64,000 nucleotides of DNA, taken from NCBI GenBank assembly GCA_009746045.1, contig RPFO01000389.1, positions 1,600,982 through 1,664,981 on the forward strand, written 5' to 3'. Source of the stretch: Mesostigma viride (taxonomy: Eukaryota; Streptophyta; Mesostigmatophyceae; Mesostigmatales; Mesostigmataceae). Under the pieces are notes generated by a model that was not told the origin of the DNA, ran no database searches, and saw only the letters and a list, made by a program, of their open reading frames with translations. The translations under genes were made by a program, and so were the position numbers. Positions 52,890 through 61,990 of the stretch are shown in pieces (the stretch's first letter is position 1; the number at the start of each line of letters is the position of its first letter).

Positions 52890-53013
52890 GGGTAACGAGA
52901 ACTACAATCAATCATGAAATGGGTGCAGCGTGGCAGGCTCACTCATGGGTTCTGTAATTGCCCACTTATTGTTTTAATCAAATGTTGGTGGATTGGTAAT
53001 AGTGGGAATAGAA
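52890..53013 (+). repeat. Split repeat B2, right end of the non-autonomous element
   Basis: 124 bp, identical to B1; ends AGAA at the right boundary with host sequence. Confidence 0.93.
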
Positions 53014-53137
53014 ACTTCCATTATTCCCCGGACATAAACGTAATCAAAACCACGAAGTTGGGCATTGAAAGCAACCGGAACAATCACGTCTGCGGGAGTT
53101 ATAGGTTACAATCCGCTTAACAAGCTTACTTAGAACG

Positions 53138-53536
53138 ATGCGGTTGAGAATGACAGTCGGAACCTTGTTCTTGACGTGCGCCCAGGCCGCCAGCTGCGCG
53201 GGCCAGCTCAAGAAATATACATTAAAGGATGGTGACGCGTGGGAAGCACCCAGCCTTGCGGCAAAAGAAAAATATGGCTCGCGCTCGCCCTGGTTTTCGC
53301 CAGGCGCGACTGCGACATCACGACGAAAAAATAGATACTCTTTGACGCATGCAACTGCCCAGGTCCCTCTTCTCCCCATGTCGCCCATAAGCCCAGAAGC
53401 GTACCATAACCCATACTCGCGATATCCGCAGCGCCTGGGCGGAAAAAGAAATTGTAAAACCGAACTGCGAACTGACCTATCATGCGATCTACTTAGCTCT
53501 CAGATTTTCTTCAACAATGCCAAAATCCGTTCATGA
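53138..53536 (+). CDS. Possible host ORF with signal peptide (132 aa), unknown
   Basis: It lies in the 520-bp host island between the two PAT-like elements. The ATG is followed by a plausible secretion signal (MRLRMTVGTLFLTCAQAASC, cleavage perhaps after Ala/Ser) and a polar region with KKYTLKDGDAWEAP and KEKYGSRSPWF. The stop TGA (53534-53536) sits one base before the left end of the next element, so the original C-terminus is uncertain. I recognise no family. It might be an exon of a larger gene. Confidence 0.35.
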   Translation: MRLRMTVGTLFLTCAQAASCAGQLKKYTLKDGDAWEAPSLAAKEKYGSRSPWFSPGATATSRRKNRYSLTHATAQVPLLPMSPISPEAYHNPYSRYPQRLGGKRNCKTELRTDLSCDLLSSQIFFNNAKIRS

Positions 53537-53537
53537 A

Positions 53538-53969
53538 TCGTGGTTCTCTGAACATAGTTTCTTTATAGTGAGATGGAAGGGTAGCCGCTATAGCTAGGTT
53601 ATTGGGTTCACGTGACATACCTTTTGAGGCCGGTGCGGCCTGATCCGGATCAGTCGTGGCCAAAGCTTTGGCCAGTTTTTCTTGGCCAGGTGGCAGGAGC
53701 TACGTTGAGATATAAACCTGCCACTGTCTAGGTTTCTTGGCTCATGGCGTAGTGATTAACTAGATCTAGATTCTTTCTCTCACGCAGTATGTGACCTAAT
53801 AGCCCCGGCAGCCTTACGTAAGCTGCCGGCAATTAGAACGCCACATTGCGTCATTTGTTCAGACGCAACGTTTGCGTGGCGAAAAAATGCCGTCCGGGCC
53901 AAGGCCGCATGACACGCAAAAAAGGACAAAAACAAACCCACCTAGCTAAGGTCGGCCTCTTTTCTTTTC
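53538..53969 (+). repeat. Split repeat A1 of the complete PAT-like element
   Basis: 432 bp from TCGTGGTTCTCTGAACATAG to TTTCTTTTC. It holds the 5' region and probably the promoter. A2 is its copy. Confidence 0.93.
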
Positions 53970-54056
53970 ACGAGGGCGGCGACAGCAAGCCAGGGGAAAC
54001 GAACCTCTGGTTTGACGAACCTGTACTGTCGGAGCCATTTTTGGCCCTGAGCAGCA

Positions 54057-55103
54057 ATGCCGAAGGGGCGCAAAGCTACAGGAGGGCAGGCAGCGCGCGG
54101 GGAGGACGGGACGCCCACACCGCGGGCTGCTGCCGCCAGTCACGCGCCAGTCGCCTTCAGCGCCAAAAAGAAGCAGCTCGCCACTCTGCTCGCCAAGTGC
54201 ATCAGCCCCGCAGAGGCGGTGGGGGCAGTCGAGCAGGTCTTCGGTGCCGAGGACTGGGTGACGGACGCCAGCTCGTGGAGCTCGAGCCAGCTGAAGTCTG
54301 TCGTGCAGTTGCTGGCCGATCACGTTGATGTTGGCGACGTGTTGGACGCACGTGACCCAAACGGAACGTTGGTGGCAAAACTGCTGGCCGTGGCAGATCT
54401 CGCGGCGGACGAGGAGGAGGATCAGGCGCTGCCACCAACGACACCTGCGCAGCGAAAAATGGCCAAGCCGAAAGGCGCGGCCAAGGTTTCGGCAGGTGGG
54501 GGGGCTGTCGGAAAGGAAATGAGGGCGAGGTTGGCGACATTCGTTGGGGCACCTCCGGAAACCGAAAATCAGGACGACGAGGAGGACGAGGAGGGGGAGG
54601 TCGCAGCCGAGAAATTCATGCAAGGTTTGAAGGCAGCGCTGGGAGGAATGGAGGGGGCGGGAAGCCACTTCAAGGCCTCGAAAGGGGTGGCGCTGCCAAG
54701 CCGAGCCAAGAGCGTGAAATATCGGGTTTCGGAGCGGGTGCTGCCGGGGGTGTTGGAGGACGCCAGCGACAATGGGATGGGAATCCGGTCGTGGGTCATG
54801 ACGGTAAAGCCTGGAAATTGGCGGAACATGGAGAACAGGAAAATTGTCATGAACATTGCATTGGCCATGGACACCCTTCTCAAGGAGCTGGGCTCAGCAG
54901 CCGGGGAGCTTGTGGGCATGGAGTACCTAATGAGGGTGGTGGCGGCCTTGCTGCAGGTGGAAGGGCAAGGAGGGGGGGGTGGAAGGTGGCCAGCCACCTC
55001 CTGCCATTGGGGGAGGAGGCTGCACTGTCAGCCACCCCGGCTGTCAAGGCAGCTCTCCAAACTGCCATCCTCTTGGACAAGCTCAGCAAGGCTCAACAAG
55101 TAG
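54057..55103 (+). CDS. Gag-like protein of the PAT-like element (348 aa)
   Basis: The ATG at 54057 lies about 90 bp after A1. The protein has an Ala-rich basic start and a segment KKQLATLLAKCISPAEAVGA that is helical. An acidic hinge (ENQDDEEDEEGEV) and the conserved DIRS-type block VLPGVLEDASDNGMGIRSWV with NIALAMDTLLKELGSAAG follow. This block aligns with element #1. No zinc knuckle is seen. The last 125 bases overlap the Pol frame, which is one base on (+1) relative to Gag. It probably forms the nucleoprotein particle. Confidence 0.78.
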   Translation: MPKGRKATGGQAARGEDGTPTPRAAAASHAPVAFSAKKKQLATLLAKCISPAEAVGAVEQVFGAEDWVTDASSWSSSQLKSVVQLLADHVDVGDVLDARDPNGTLVAKLLAVADLAADEEEDQALPPTTPAQRKMAKPKGAAKVSAGGGAVGKEMRARLATFVGAPPETENQDDEEDEEGEVAAEKFMQGLKAALGGMEGAGSHFKASKGVALPSRAKSVKYRVSERVLPGVLEDASDNGMGIRSWVMTVKPGNWRNMENRKIVMNIALAMDTLLKELGSAAGELVGMEYLMRVVAALLQVEGQGGGGGRWPATSCHWGRRLHCQPPRLSRQLSKLPSSWTSSARLNK

Positions 55104-58100
55104 GGAAATAGAATCCCAGCGGGACCGCTCCCTTTTCCCGCTGCCATACCCACTTAGGCCAGCGTACACCGCGTGGGGCAGGGTGAGATCGGCACGCCGG
55201 CGACAGCGTGCCACGCGCCGCCACCGCGAGTACACACTGCAATGCAAGGTAGTGCGTTGGCTTAATTGGCTGTGGGGAGGGGGGCAAGACCCTCCTCCTA
55301 ACCCTAGAGGGGCGTGCTCTAAGGGGAGGGAGGAGGCCCTTGCGAGGGTCAAGAGGCACTGCACCTGGCACAGTCGCCGCGTAGGGGGCGTTGCGACAGG
55401 CCAGGAGCAAGAAGGTGCTGATGCAATATATGGGAAGCAGAATAAGTATGAACAACTGCGCGCGGACGCGGTGAGTCTACCAAAGGCGGAGGTGGCGGGG
55501 AAGGCACGGCTGCTCGACCTGTTGGCTATGCGGCCGAGCTGGCGGGAGATATATGCCAGCGAAGAGAACTGCATCAAGCCAGCGGTCGTGGCGAGCGCAA
55601 AGTATTGGAATGTGCCCAAGCCCAGCCGGGGATGCTCCATGGCTGAATGGGGCAAGCTCATGAGCCGGGCAGCGGGCGTGGGCATGGTGGCGTTCCGGGA
55701 GAGGCGGCCCAAGTGGGTGGATGGCTGCTTTGGAGTGGCCAAGGGGGTGGGTGAGCTTCGGTTCATCGTCAACAGGAAGCTGGGCAACCTGCTGTGGGTG
55801 GACCCCCCCAAGATCCTGCTACCCCACCTGGGCATCCTCGTGGAGGTCTACATCAAAGGCTGGTGCTACTGCGCCAAGAGCGACCTCGTGTCATACTACT
55901 ATTCCATCGAGGTGCCCGAGTGGTGGTGGGACTACCAAGGGCTTCCTAGTGTGTGGTCGACTAGCGTAGGTCTGGCAGGGCCCAGGCGGAAGGTGTGGCC
56001 CGTGCTCAAGGTGCTGGCCATGGGACATTCCCATGCGGTGGCGCTGGGGGAGGCCATCCATGAGATGGTGCTCTACATGACCGGTGCCCTGGATCCGAGG
56101 CGCCAGGTCAACTACCTCTCAAGCGCAGGTGAGCTCACCTTGGTGCGCGACGAGTGTGGCCAGCCACTGCGCTTGGCCATCGAGTACAAGGAGGAGCGCG
56201 CCGGGGAGCTTCAGATTGACCTGGAAAACCCCCCTGCCCCCATGCTGTCCATCACTATTGATGACTTGGTGGCCAGCAACGGGCGGACCTGCGAGGCGGT
56301 GAACCAGCTCATCACGCGCGCTATTGAGGAAGGCTACCTCCCTAACAACCTTGTGCCGTCTAAGGAGAAGACTAAGATGGCGAGCCTGGAAGGGGACGAG
56401 CTAGAAGCCCTAGGGGTGGTGCACCGACGGAACGGCGTGCTGGAACCAACGGTCAAGCAGCTCAACCTTGTGATCGCCCACACGCAGGCTATACTCACTC
56501 GAGGCCGAGCTACGGCCGAGGGGCTGGCTGCCGTCTTGGGGCGGTGGTTGTGGCTGCAGATGTTAAGCCGCAGCTGCTTGTCCATTTGGCAGCAATGTTT
56601 CAAATTCATCAGCCTGCAAGGGTGGGGGCAGCGATCCTGGGTGCTGTGGGCCGGGGTGCGGGAGGAGTTAGAGTGTGCCCTGGCCTTGGCTCCCATGCTA
56701 AGGGTTGACCGAAGCGCACCTTTGGCCCGTGAGGTGGTTGCATCTGACGCGTCCACCTACGGGCAAGGTGTCGTGTACGCAACCATGGAGCCGGGCGATG
56801 TGACGGAGCTGGCGAGGGCACGAGAGGTGCGGGGGTACCCGACTTTGCTCATACCAAGTGAGGTGGCCTACGCTGGCCCTAGGCCACTGAGCGCGCGGGC
56901 GCAACAAGCAATCACTAGCCAGCAATGGCGGGTTGGGGTCCGGAGTCGTTGGCGGGATCCGGGGATGCACATCAACGAGAAGGAGGTGCGGGCTGCAGTG
57001 AAGGGCGTGGAGAGGAGTGCGCGCAGCTTGGCAAACCGAGGCAAGCGGGTGGTGAGGTTGGTGGACTCCACCGCGGCGTTGGGCTGCTTGGCTAAGGGGC
57101 GGTCCTCATCCCACAAGCTCAACAAGCAGTGCCGCCGCTTGTGCGCGCTGACCCTCGCCACGGGGAGTCGTTCCCAGTGGGTGTGGACGCCGAGTGCACT
57201 TCAACCAGCCGATGGCGTTTCTCGCGGCCAATCCATGGCGACTTTCTTGGCAGGCTGGGTGCGCGACCTGACCGCGGAAGGCATCCATCCTAACCCGGGG
57301 CCCCCTGCACCTGTTAGCTACCTTCCATTGCTAGAGGGGAAAGTAAAGCCGGCTACTTTGCTGGCCTACCGTCGTGGTCTTGATTCCCTCTTGACTTGGT
57401 GGGAGGCTGGTGGGCGGGCGGACGGGTCATCGTCACGAGCTGACACCCTTGAGGAGACATTTTGTGCGTATGTCGCCTGGGCTCATTTTCGGGGGTACAG
57501 CCGCCAAGTGTGTGTCAATGCCTTGATGGGGTTGCAACTTTATTATCCCGGTATGGTGAAGCGGTGGGACTTGGCCCGTGGCGTCCTCGCTGGGTGGAAA
57601 ACACTTGTGCCCCCCCGTGCCCCTCCTCCCATTCCATGGGAGGCGGCGTTTGCACTTGCCAGCACGATGGTCATGCAAGGTCAGCGCCTTGCGGGCCTGC
57701 TGGTTGTCATCGTGTTCCGCCATTACCTGCGAATCTCGGAGGCGCTGAACCTCCGTGTTGGCCATGTGCGCCTCCAGCCTGACGTTCGGCTTGGGCCGGC
57801 TCAACGGGGCGCCCTACTGCTGAGGTCTACCAAGACCTCTAAGGGCAAGACTCAGTCAGTGGTGGTAGAAGATGTGATGTCTGAAACCATCCTCCGTCAC
57901 TGCATCGCGGGTAAGCACGCTTGGGAGGCCGTGTTCCCTTTCACCTACCCGCAATTCCGGCGCATTTGGCAGGCTGCGAGTCAGGCCTTGGGGGTCGCCC
58001 AGATTTTCACCATTCACGGGCTGCGGCATGGAGGTGCCACTCACGATTTCCTCGCGGGTCGCAGCATGGGGGACATCCAGGGCCGGGGGCGCTGGCTTAG

Positions 58101-58233
58101 CAGCTCCACGGTTGCCCATTATGTGGGCTTGCACCGCAGTTTGGAGGTGCAGCTGCCTGAGGTTATTCTTCGGGCCATGGCCGCCTGCCCCCCTCGGGCC
58201 TGGCGGGCTATTTTGAAATTGCCCTCCACCTAA
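54979..58233 (+). CDS. Pol of the PAT-like element: RT, RNase H and tyrosine recombinase with an NPGP motif
   Basis: A single 1084-codon frame, entered at a non-ATG codon within gag, so a +1 shift or re-initiation is likely. RT: FGVAKGVGELRFIVNRK, SDLVSYYYSIEVPEW, and SITIDDLVA (catalytic Asp pair, ~residue 425). RNase H: EVVASDASTYGQGVVY, HINEKEVRAAVKG, RLVDSTAALGCL and QPADGVSRG. GIHPNPGP lies at residues ~768-775, between RNase H and recombinase. Tyrosine recombinase: HYLRISEALNLRV (Arg ~915), HGLRHGGATHD (~1013), RGRWLSS and AHYVGLHR (Tyr ~1047). All recombinase catalytic positions are present, so the enzyme looks intact. Confidence 0.92.
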   Translation: MEGGQPPPAIGGGGCTVSHPGCQGSSPNCHPLGQAQQGSTSREIESQRDRSLFPLPYPLRPAYTAWGRVRSARRRQRATRRHREYTLQCKVVRWLNWLWGGGQDPPPNPRGACSKGREEALARVKRHCTWHSRRVGGVATGQEQEGADAIYGKQNKYEQLRADAVSLPKAEVAGKARLLDLLAMRPSWREIYASEENCIKPAVVASAKYWNVPKPSRGCSMAEWGKLMSRAAGVGMVAFRERRPKWVDGCFGVAKGVGELRFIVNRKLGNLLWVDPPKILLPHLGILVEVYIKGWCYCAKSDLVSYYYSIEVPEWWWDYQGLPSVWSTSVGLAGPRRKVWPVLKVLAMGHSHAVALGEAIHEMVLYMTGALDPRRQVNYLSSAGELTLVRDECGQPLRLAIEYKEERAGELQIDLENPPAPMLSITIDDLVASNGRTCEAVNQLITRAIEEGYLPNNLVPSKEKTKMASLEGDELEALGVVHRRNGVLEPTVKQLNLVIAHTQAILTRGRATAEGLAAVLGRWLWLQMLSRSCLSIWQQCFKFISLQGWGQRSWVLWAGVREELECALALAPMLRVDRSAPLAREVVASDASTYGQGVVYATMEPGDVTELARAREVRGYPTLLIPSEVAYAGPRPLSARAQQAITSQQWRVGVRSRWRDPGMHINEKEVRAAVKGVERSARSLANRGKRVVRLVDSTAALGCLAKGRSSSHKLNKQCRRLCALTLATGSRSQWVWTPSALQPADGVSRGQSMATFLAGWVRDLTAEGIHPNPGPPAPVSYLPLLEGKVKPATLLAYRRGLDSLLTWWEAGGRADGSSSRADTLEETFCAYVAWAHFRGYSRQVCVNALMGLQLYYPGMVKRWDLARGVLAGWKTLVPPRAPPPIPWEAAFALASTMVMQGQRLAGLLVVIVFRHYLRISEALNLRVGHVRLQPDVRLGPAQRGALLLRSTKTSKGKTQSVVVEDVMSETILRHCIAGKHAWEAVFPFTYPQFRRIWQAASQALGVAQIFTIHGLRHGGATHDFLAGRSMGDIQGRGRWLSSSTVAHYVGLHRSLEVQLPEVILRAMAACPPRAWRAILKLPST
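57280..57303 (+). other. 2A-like GIHPNPGP motif between RNase H and recombinase
   Basis: The octapeptide matches the ribosome-skipping 2A core (D-V/I-E-X-N-P-G-P) at Ile, Asn, Pro, Gly and Pro. Asp is replaced by Gly and Glu by His. Element #1 has DVHPNPGP at the same inter-domain position (46454-46480), where only Glu differs. Activity is inferred, not shown. Confidence 0.5.
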
Positions 58234-58305
58234 TTTGGTTGTTCATTTCTCTGTCATTATGCTAGGTTCTTTGCCCCTGGCATGGATCGCCAGGGAGGGA
58301 TATAA

Positions 58306-58442
58306 GGGTAAGGCTAGCCTTTGCCAAGCAATAAGTGTTCCCATGAGCATCGGCGGCCGGGATGTGGCCTGCCTTTTGTATGTGCTCCACTCATTGTTTT
58401 AATAAAGAGTCTGGTTACCCTGGAGTTCCACGGTTAATAGAA
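58306..58442 (+). repeat. Split repeat B1 of the complete PAT-like element
   Basis: 137 bp from GGGTAAGGCTAGCC to GGTTAATAGAA. It contains AATAAA (58401-58406), a probable polyadenylation signal. Confidence 0.93.
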
Positions 58443-58874
58443 TCGTGGTTCTCTGAACATAGTTTCTTTATAGTGAGATGGAAGGGTAGCCGCTATAGCT
58501 AGGTTATTGGGTTCACGTGACATACCTTTTGAGGCCGGTGCGGCCTGATCCGGATCAGTCGTGGCCAAAGCTTTGGCCAGTTTTTCTTGGCCAGGTGGCA
58601 GGAGCTACGTTGAGATATAAACCTGCCACTGTCTAGGTTTCTTGGCTCATGGCGTAGTGATTAACTAGATCTAGATTCTTTCTCTCACGCAGTATGTGAC
58701 CTAATAGCCCCGGCAGCCTTACGTAAGCTGCCGGCAATTAGAACGCCACATTGCGTCATTTGTTCAGACGCAACATTTGCGTGGCGAAAAAATGCCGTCC
58801 GGGCCAAGGCCGCATGACACGCAAAAAAGGACAAAAACAAACCCACCTAGCTAAGGTCGGCCTCTTTTCTTTTC
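58443..58874 (+). repeat. Split repeat A2 of the complete PAT-like element
   Basis: 432-bp copy of A1. It also repeats the short Lys-rich reading frame at the A-region end (MTRKKGQKQTH), which is coding only by chance. Confidence 0.93.
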
Positions 58875-58899
58875 CCGCCCACCCTCCCTGCGTGTTTGG

Positions 58900-59036
58900 G
58901 GGTAAGGCTAGCCTTTGCCAAGCAATAAGTGTTCCCATGAGCATCGGCGGCCGGGATGTGGCCTGCCTTTTGTATGTGCTCCACTCATTGTTTTAATAAA
59001 GAGTCTGGTTACCCTGGAGTTCCACGGTTAATAGAA
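58900..59036 (+). repeat. Split repeat B2, right end of the complete PAT-like element
   Basis: 137 bp identical to B1, with AATAAA at 58995-59000 as the likely transcript terminator. It ends AGAA against host CAAAATT. Confidence 0.93.
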
Positions 59037-59675
59037 CAAAATTTTCGACATATACAAAGCACCTGCACGTGAAGAATAGCATCTTCGAAATCACTAGATG
59101 ACGATCTAAAATGCTGTCTTCGTCCGGGGCAAAATAATGCCCTATAACATTCAGGCAAGCCTCGGAACTGGCACGACCCCATAGCCGCCACTCGACAAAA
59201 CACTCGATTGCATTGCGATGTTCTTGCTATTGTAGGTACTTTTCGTCGCCTCGTATTTTCCAGGTACGGTCGACCCCTGTCGACCCCAGGGGCTTGGCGC
59301 GCTCAGTACCTATCCCAGTTTCGCGCCAAAACCCACCAAGTGACCCTAGGACCAAATTTGGCGCCAAAACCGCGCCCCTGACCCCCCCCGTCTCAAACGA
59401 GGACTATGTCCTCAAATGAGGACATTTTGGACAAAAAAGGCCCCATGTCTCAAGCATGATTTCTTAACTGAGTGAGATGGGTGCTCAAGGCCCCAGCATG
59501 TCATGGTCATCCAAACAGGTGTCCCAAAAAATTTATTCAATAAATAACACATTCATCATGTCCCAACTTTCTAGACCAGTGCTTCTCACTGTCAGAAAAC
59601 TACCCAGCTGCCACTGCAGCCTTTCAGCTGCAGTATTAGGCAGGGGGTCATGGGCTAACATGTACAATGTGCCAG
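59037..59675. other. Intervening sequence; no gene supported
   Basis: A minus ORF 59009-59203 is unrecognised. A TTTGGCGCCAAAA palindrome near 59360 and the TGTCCTCA-AA-TGAGGACA hairpin at 59407-59424 are visible. The right part should hold the 3' UTR or LTR of the Copia-like element; no repeat partner is inside the window. Confidence 0.4.
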
Positions 59676-61551
59676 TCACTTCAGACTGTAACCAGGGTTC
59701 ATCAACCCATACAAGACCTGGTACTGTGGTCCTGCTGCCTGTGGCACCTTGGTCAGTGCGTCTGCAGCATTGTCTTTGTCCCTGACGTGGGCTTTAGACT
59801 TCAGGTACTTGCATTCCTGTTTTAGCACAATCCAATCCAGGTCCGAGTGAACAGCCGAAGGATTGGCAAGGAAAGAGATGATAGATTGAGAGTCAGTCAG
59901 CAAATGTGCTTTCACTCCTGCAGAGCTACCAGCCTGGTGTTGAAGCCAGACCAGCAAGTGATTGAGATACCTTGCTTGCATGCAAGACAGAAGATAACAC
60001 AGCCCTGCATTCAGCTACATTGCTACTCACAGCCTTCCTCTTGTGCAATCTACTGAACCAGGAGACTAGTGACTTCTTCTCACCTTGGTTATGCAGGAAA
60101 AACAATCCAGCCTCTCTGGCTTGAACCTTGGCAACTACCCTGGACTCCATTGAACTATCCATCATGCACGTGATGTGAATGGGAGTAAACAGATCCAGTG
60201 AGTGAAGCATCAACGGTGGACCATCATGCAATAACTGCTTGATTGCCCGTGCTCCAACCTCCTGTAGTACCTCATCATCTACCCTGCTCACAAAAGCCAG
60301 GTGGGGTGCACATGTAGCACATAGCCAACCAAGTTTGCCTCTAATGGTAGGGCACATGTCAGGGGTGATGTGAACAGGCAGGACATCCAGACAAGTCTGA
60401 CTTAATGTATTCAGCAGAGGCCTGCATGGAACAAACCCAGCTGCCCTGCTGCTGCAGCAACTCAAGCATCATGCCACAGAACTTGACTGGCTCCTTGCCC
60501 AGCTCTAGCTGCTTGCCAATCTCAAAGCTAGCAGACACCTGAGCTATGAAAGCATCCACTGCAGCTCTAGGACCTGAGATTAACTGATCATCCCCATGCC
60601 AGACAAACATCATCATTCCATCAGGGTGTGGGATGACAAACAAGCAAGGGTCAATATCATCATAGGTGGCCCCTAGCTTCATGAATACCTCCTGTGCAGA
60701 CAGCCTAAAAATTTTTGGAGCTGACTGCAACCCTTCAACCCCCAGGTTTGGCCTCAACAAGGGTTGTACAATATCCCTGTGCCACACCTTGGGAGTATTC
60801 ACCACGTATATCTGACCTCTCCAGACCTGCTGTGCTATGGCAGGGTCCCCCTTTAGAAAGGCTCTTTTGATATCTGTGGCTTTACACACATAATCCTTCC
60901 CTGTGTTAAGCTGATGCAAAAACAAGGAAAGCAACACCTTAAGAGACGTTTGCTGAATACCAGGAGTATAAAGCTCAGCCTCTGTCAGCTCTGTAGAGCC
61001 CCTGAACTCAGTGACACATGGCCTATAGCATGGAAAATGGGTGGTCCCCCATCAGCCTGAGGTTTATGCTTGCACACAAACTTTAACCTTAGCTTCTTGG
61101 CTCCAGCTGGCATAGCATCAAGAGGAGTCACAGGTGGTGTGTGAGTGGGACTACGTGCATCTGGAACAACCCACTCCTCCCTGGCTTTAGTAAAAGCCTC
61201 CAGCCACTTAAGAAACCCAATCTGCGTCTGGCAGTCCCGTACAATATCATCATAGGACAGGGGAGACATGGATGCAACATCCCATCTACCAAGCCCAAAC
61301 GCAGAAGGGTGTAGCTTTTGAGAGTGTATGAGGTCCTCCACACATGGTTCCTGACCTGGGAGGTACTTGGGCTTAACTGCATGGATGGCAGCATCCAACC
61401 CAGTGCTAATCTGGCTCAAAGGGATTTTGAAATGATCTAGAGGTACCTGTCCTACCCCTGCCACACTCAACCTCCCAGCTGAGTGAGATGACAACACCAG
61501 GGTAAGATACAAAAGGTTCCCCAAACAGGGCATTCCCTGAGTAACCCTCAA
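59676..61551 (-). pseudogene. Copia-like reverse transcriptase and RNase H
   Basis: Frames 60985-61551, 60359-60937, 59926-60465 and 59676-59981 follow one another. RT: CKATDIKRAFLKGDPA (the usual D-V-K-x-A-F-L-x-G block), FRLSAQEVFMKLGATYDD, and MFVWHGDDQLISG, where the catalytic Y-V-D-D is replaced by H-G-D-D. RNase H: CMMDSSMESR, VAECRAVLS, LLTDSQSIISFLANP and DNAADALTKVP, the last being the Copia signature N-x-A-D-x-L-T-K. Several frameshifts separate the pieces, so it is inactive as read. Confidence 0.82.
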
Positions 61552-61990
61552 CCACCTGAAATGGAGTGGGCATACCCAAGATTTGAATGCTCACCTGACC
61601 TTTGACCTGCATTTTTGTTTTGCCTGAAAAATCTGACACTCTAGCCCATGGTGAGGCCTTCATTTTCAGACCAGATACAGCTGCTGCACTGATGATACTC
61701 ACCTGTGCTTGGGTGTCTACAGCCAAAATACTAGGATCTTGACCTGCATCCCCTACAGCATTTACCTGTGCTGTACCTGTTGCCACAACTGCTTTGGTGT
61801 TGTGTGCCTTGTGCAAGGCCTTAAGAATCTCAGCAAATGACTTCCTGGGAACGACAGGATCTGCTCTCTCTTGTGACTCCTCCAGGTGTGAGGGAGGGGC
61901 TACCTGCTGCTCACCCTGTGCACCTTCCTCCTGCCCAGGTGGACTAATGGGTTGTAGTGTGGCTGCACTACTGAGGAATACAGGAGCTTC
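61406..61990 (-). pseudogene. Retropepsin-like domain located downstream of integrase
   Basis: A frame open from about 61988 (no ATG) passes a Pro/Glu-rich linker. It then reads PSILAVDTQAQVSIISAAAV, GKTKMQVKGQVSIQI and GYSGNALFGEPFVSYPGVVI. This is the retropepsin pattern: active-site D-T/S-G-A (here DTQA), flap region, and the second hydrophobic-G block (ALFGEPF). The Gly to Gln change at the catalytic triad is unusual. The frame overlaps the integrase stop by about 20 bases, so Pol may be reached by frameshifting. In ordinary Copia elements protease precedes integrase. Confidence 0.65.

Larger units (their letters stand above)
51220..53013 (+). mobile_element. Non-autonomous PAT-like tyrosine-recombinase retrotransposon (1794 bp)
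   Basis: It shows the split-direct-repeat layout A1-interior-B1-A2-B2: A copies 51220-51474 and 52600-52854 (255 bp, identical), B copies 52476-52599 and 52890-53013 (124 bp, identical). B1 joins A2 without a gap. The interior (51475-52475) has no gag, RT or recombinase. Starts TCG(G/T)..GTTCTCTGAAC and ends AGAA are shared with the complete element at 53538-59036, so that family probably supplies enzymes in trans. Flanks CAGCAA / ACTTCC show no target duplication, as expected for recombinase insertion. Confidence 0.9.
53538..59036 (+). mobile_element. Complete PAT-like tyrosine-recombinase retrotransposon (5499 bp)
   Basis: It has all parts of the PAT/Kangaroo plan: A1 (53538-53969), gag, pol with tyrosine recombinase, B1 (58306-58442), A2 (58443-58874) and B2 (58900-59036). 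A1 and A2 are 432 bp with one difference found (CAACGTTTG vs CAACATTTG); B1 and B2 are identical over 137 bp. The B1/A2 junction AGAA|TCGTGG mimics a closed circle. Left flank TCATGAA and right flank CAAAATT show no duplication. Both ORFs are open, so the element may be competent. It is in opposite orientation to element #1. Confidence 0.93.

Noticed and set aside
55083-55835. 250-codon minus ORF
   Set aside because: Antisense of the PAT-like Pol, which has conserved domains in the same region.
58751-58996. 81-codon ORF in the A2/B2 region, also starting at 53846
   Set aside because: It lies in the repeated terminal DNA, differs in length between copies and shows no conserved domain.
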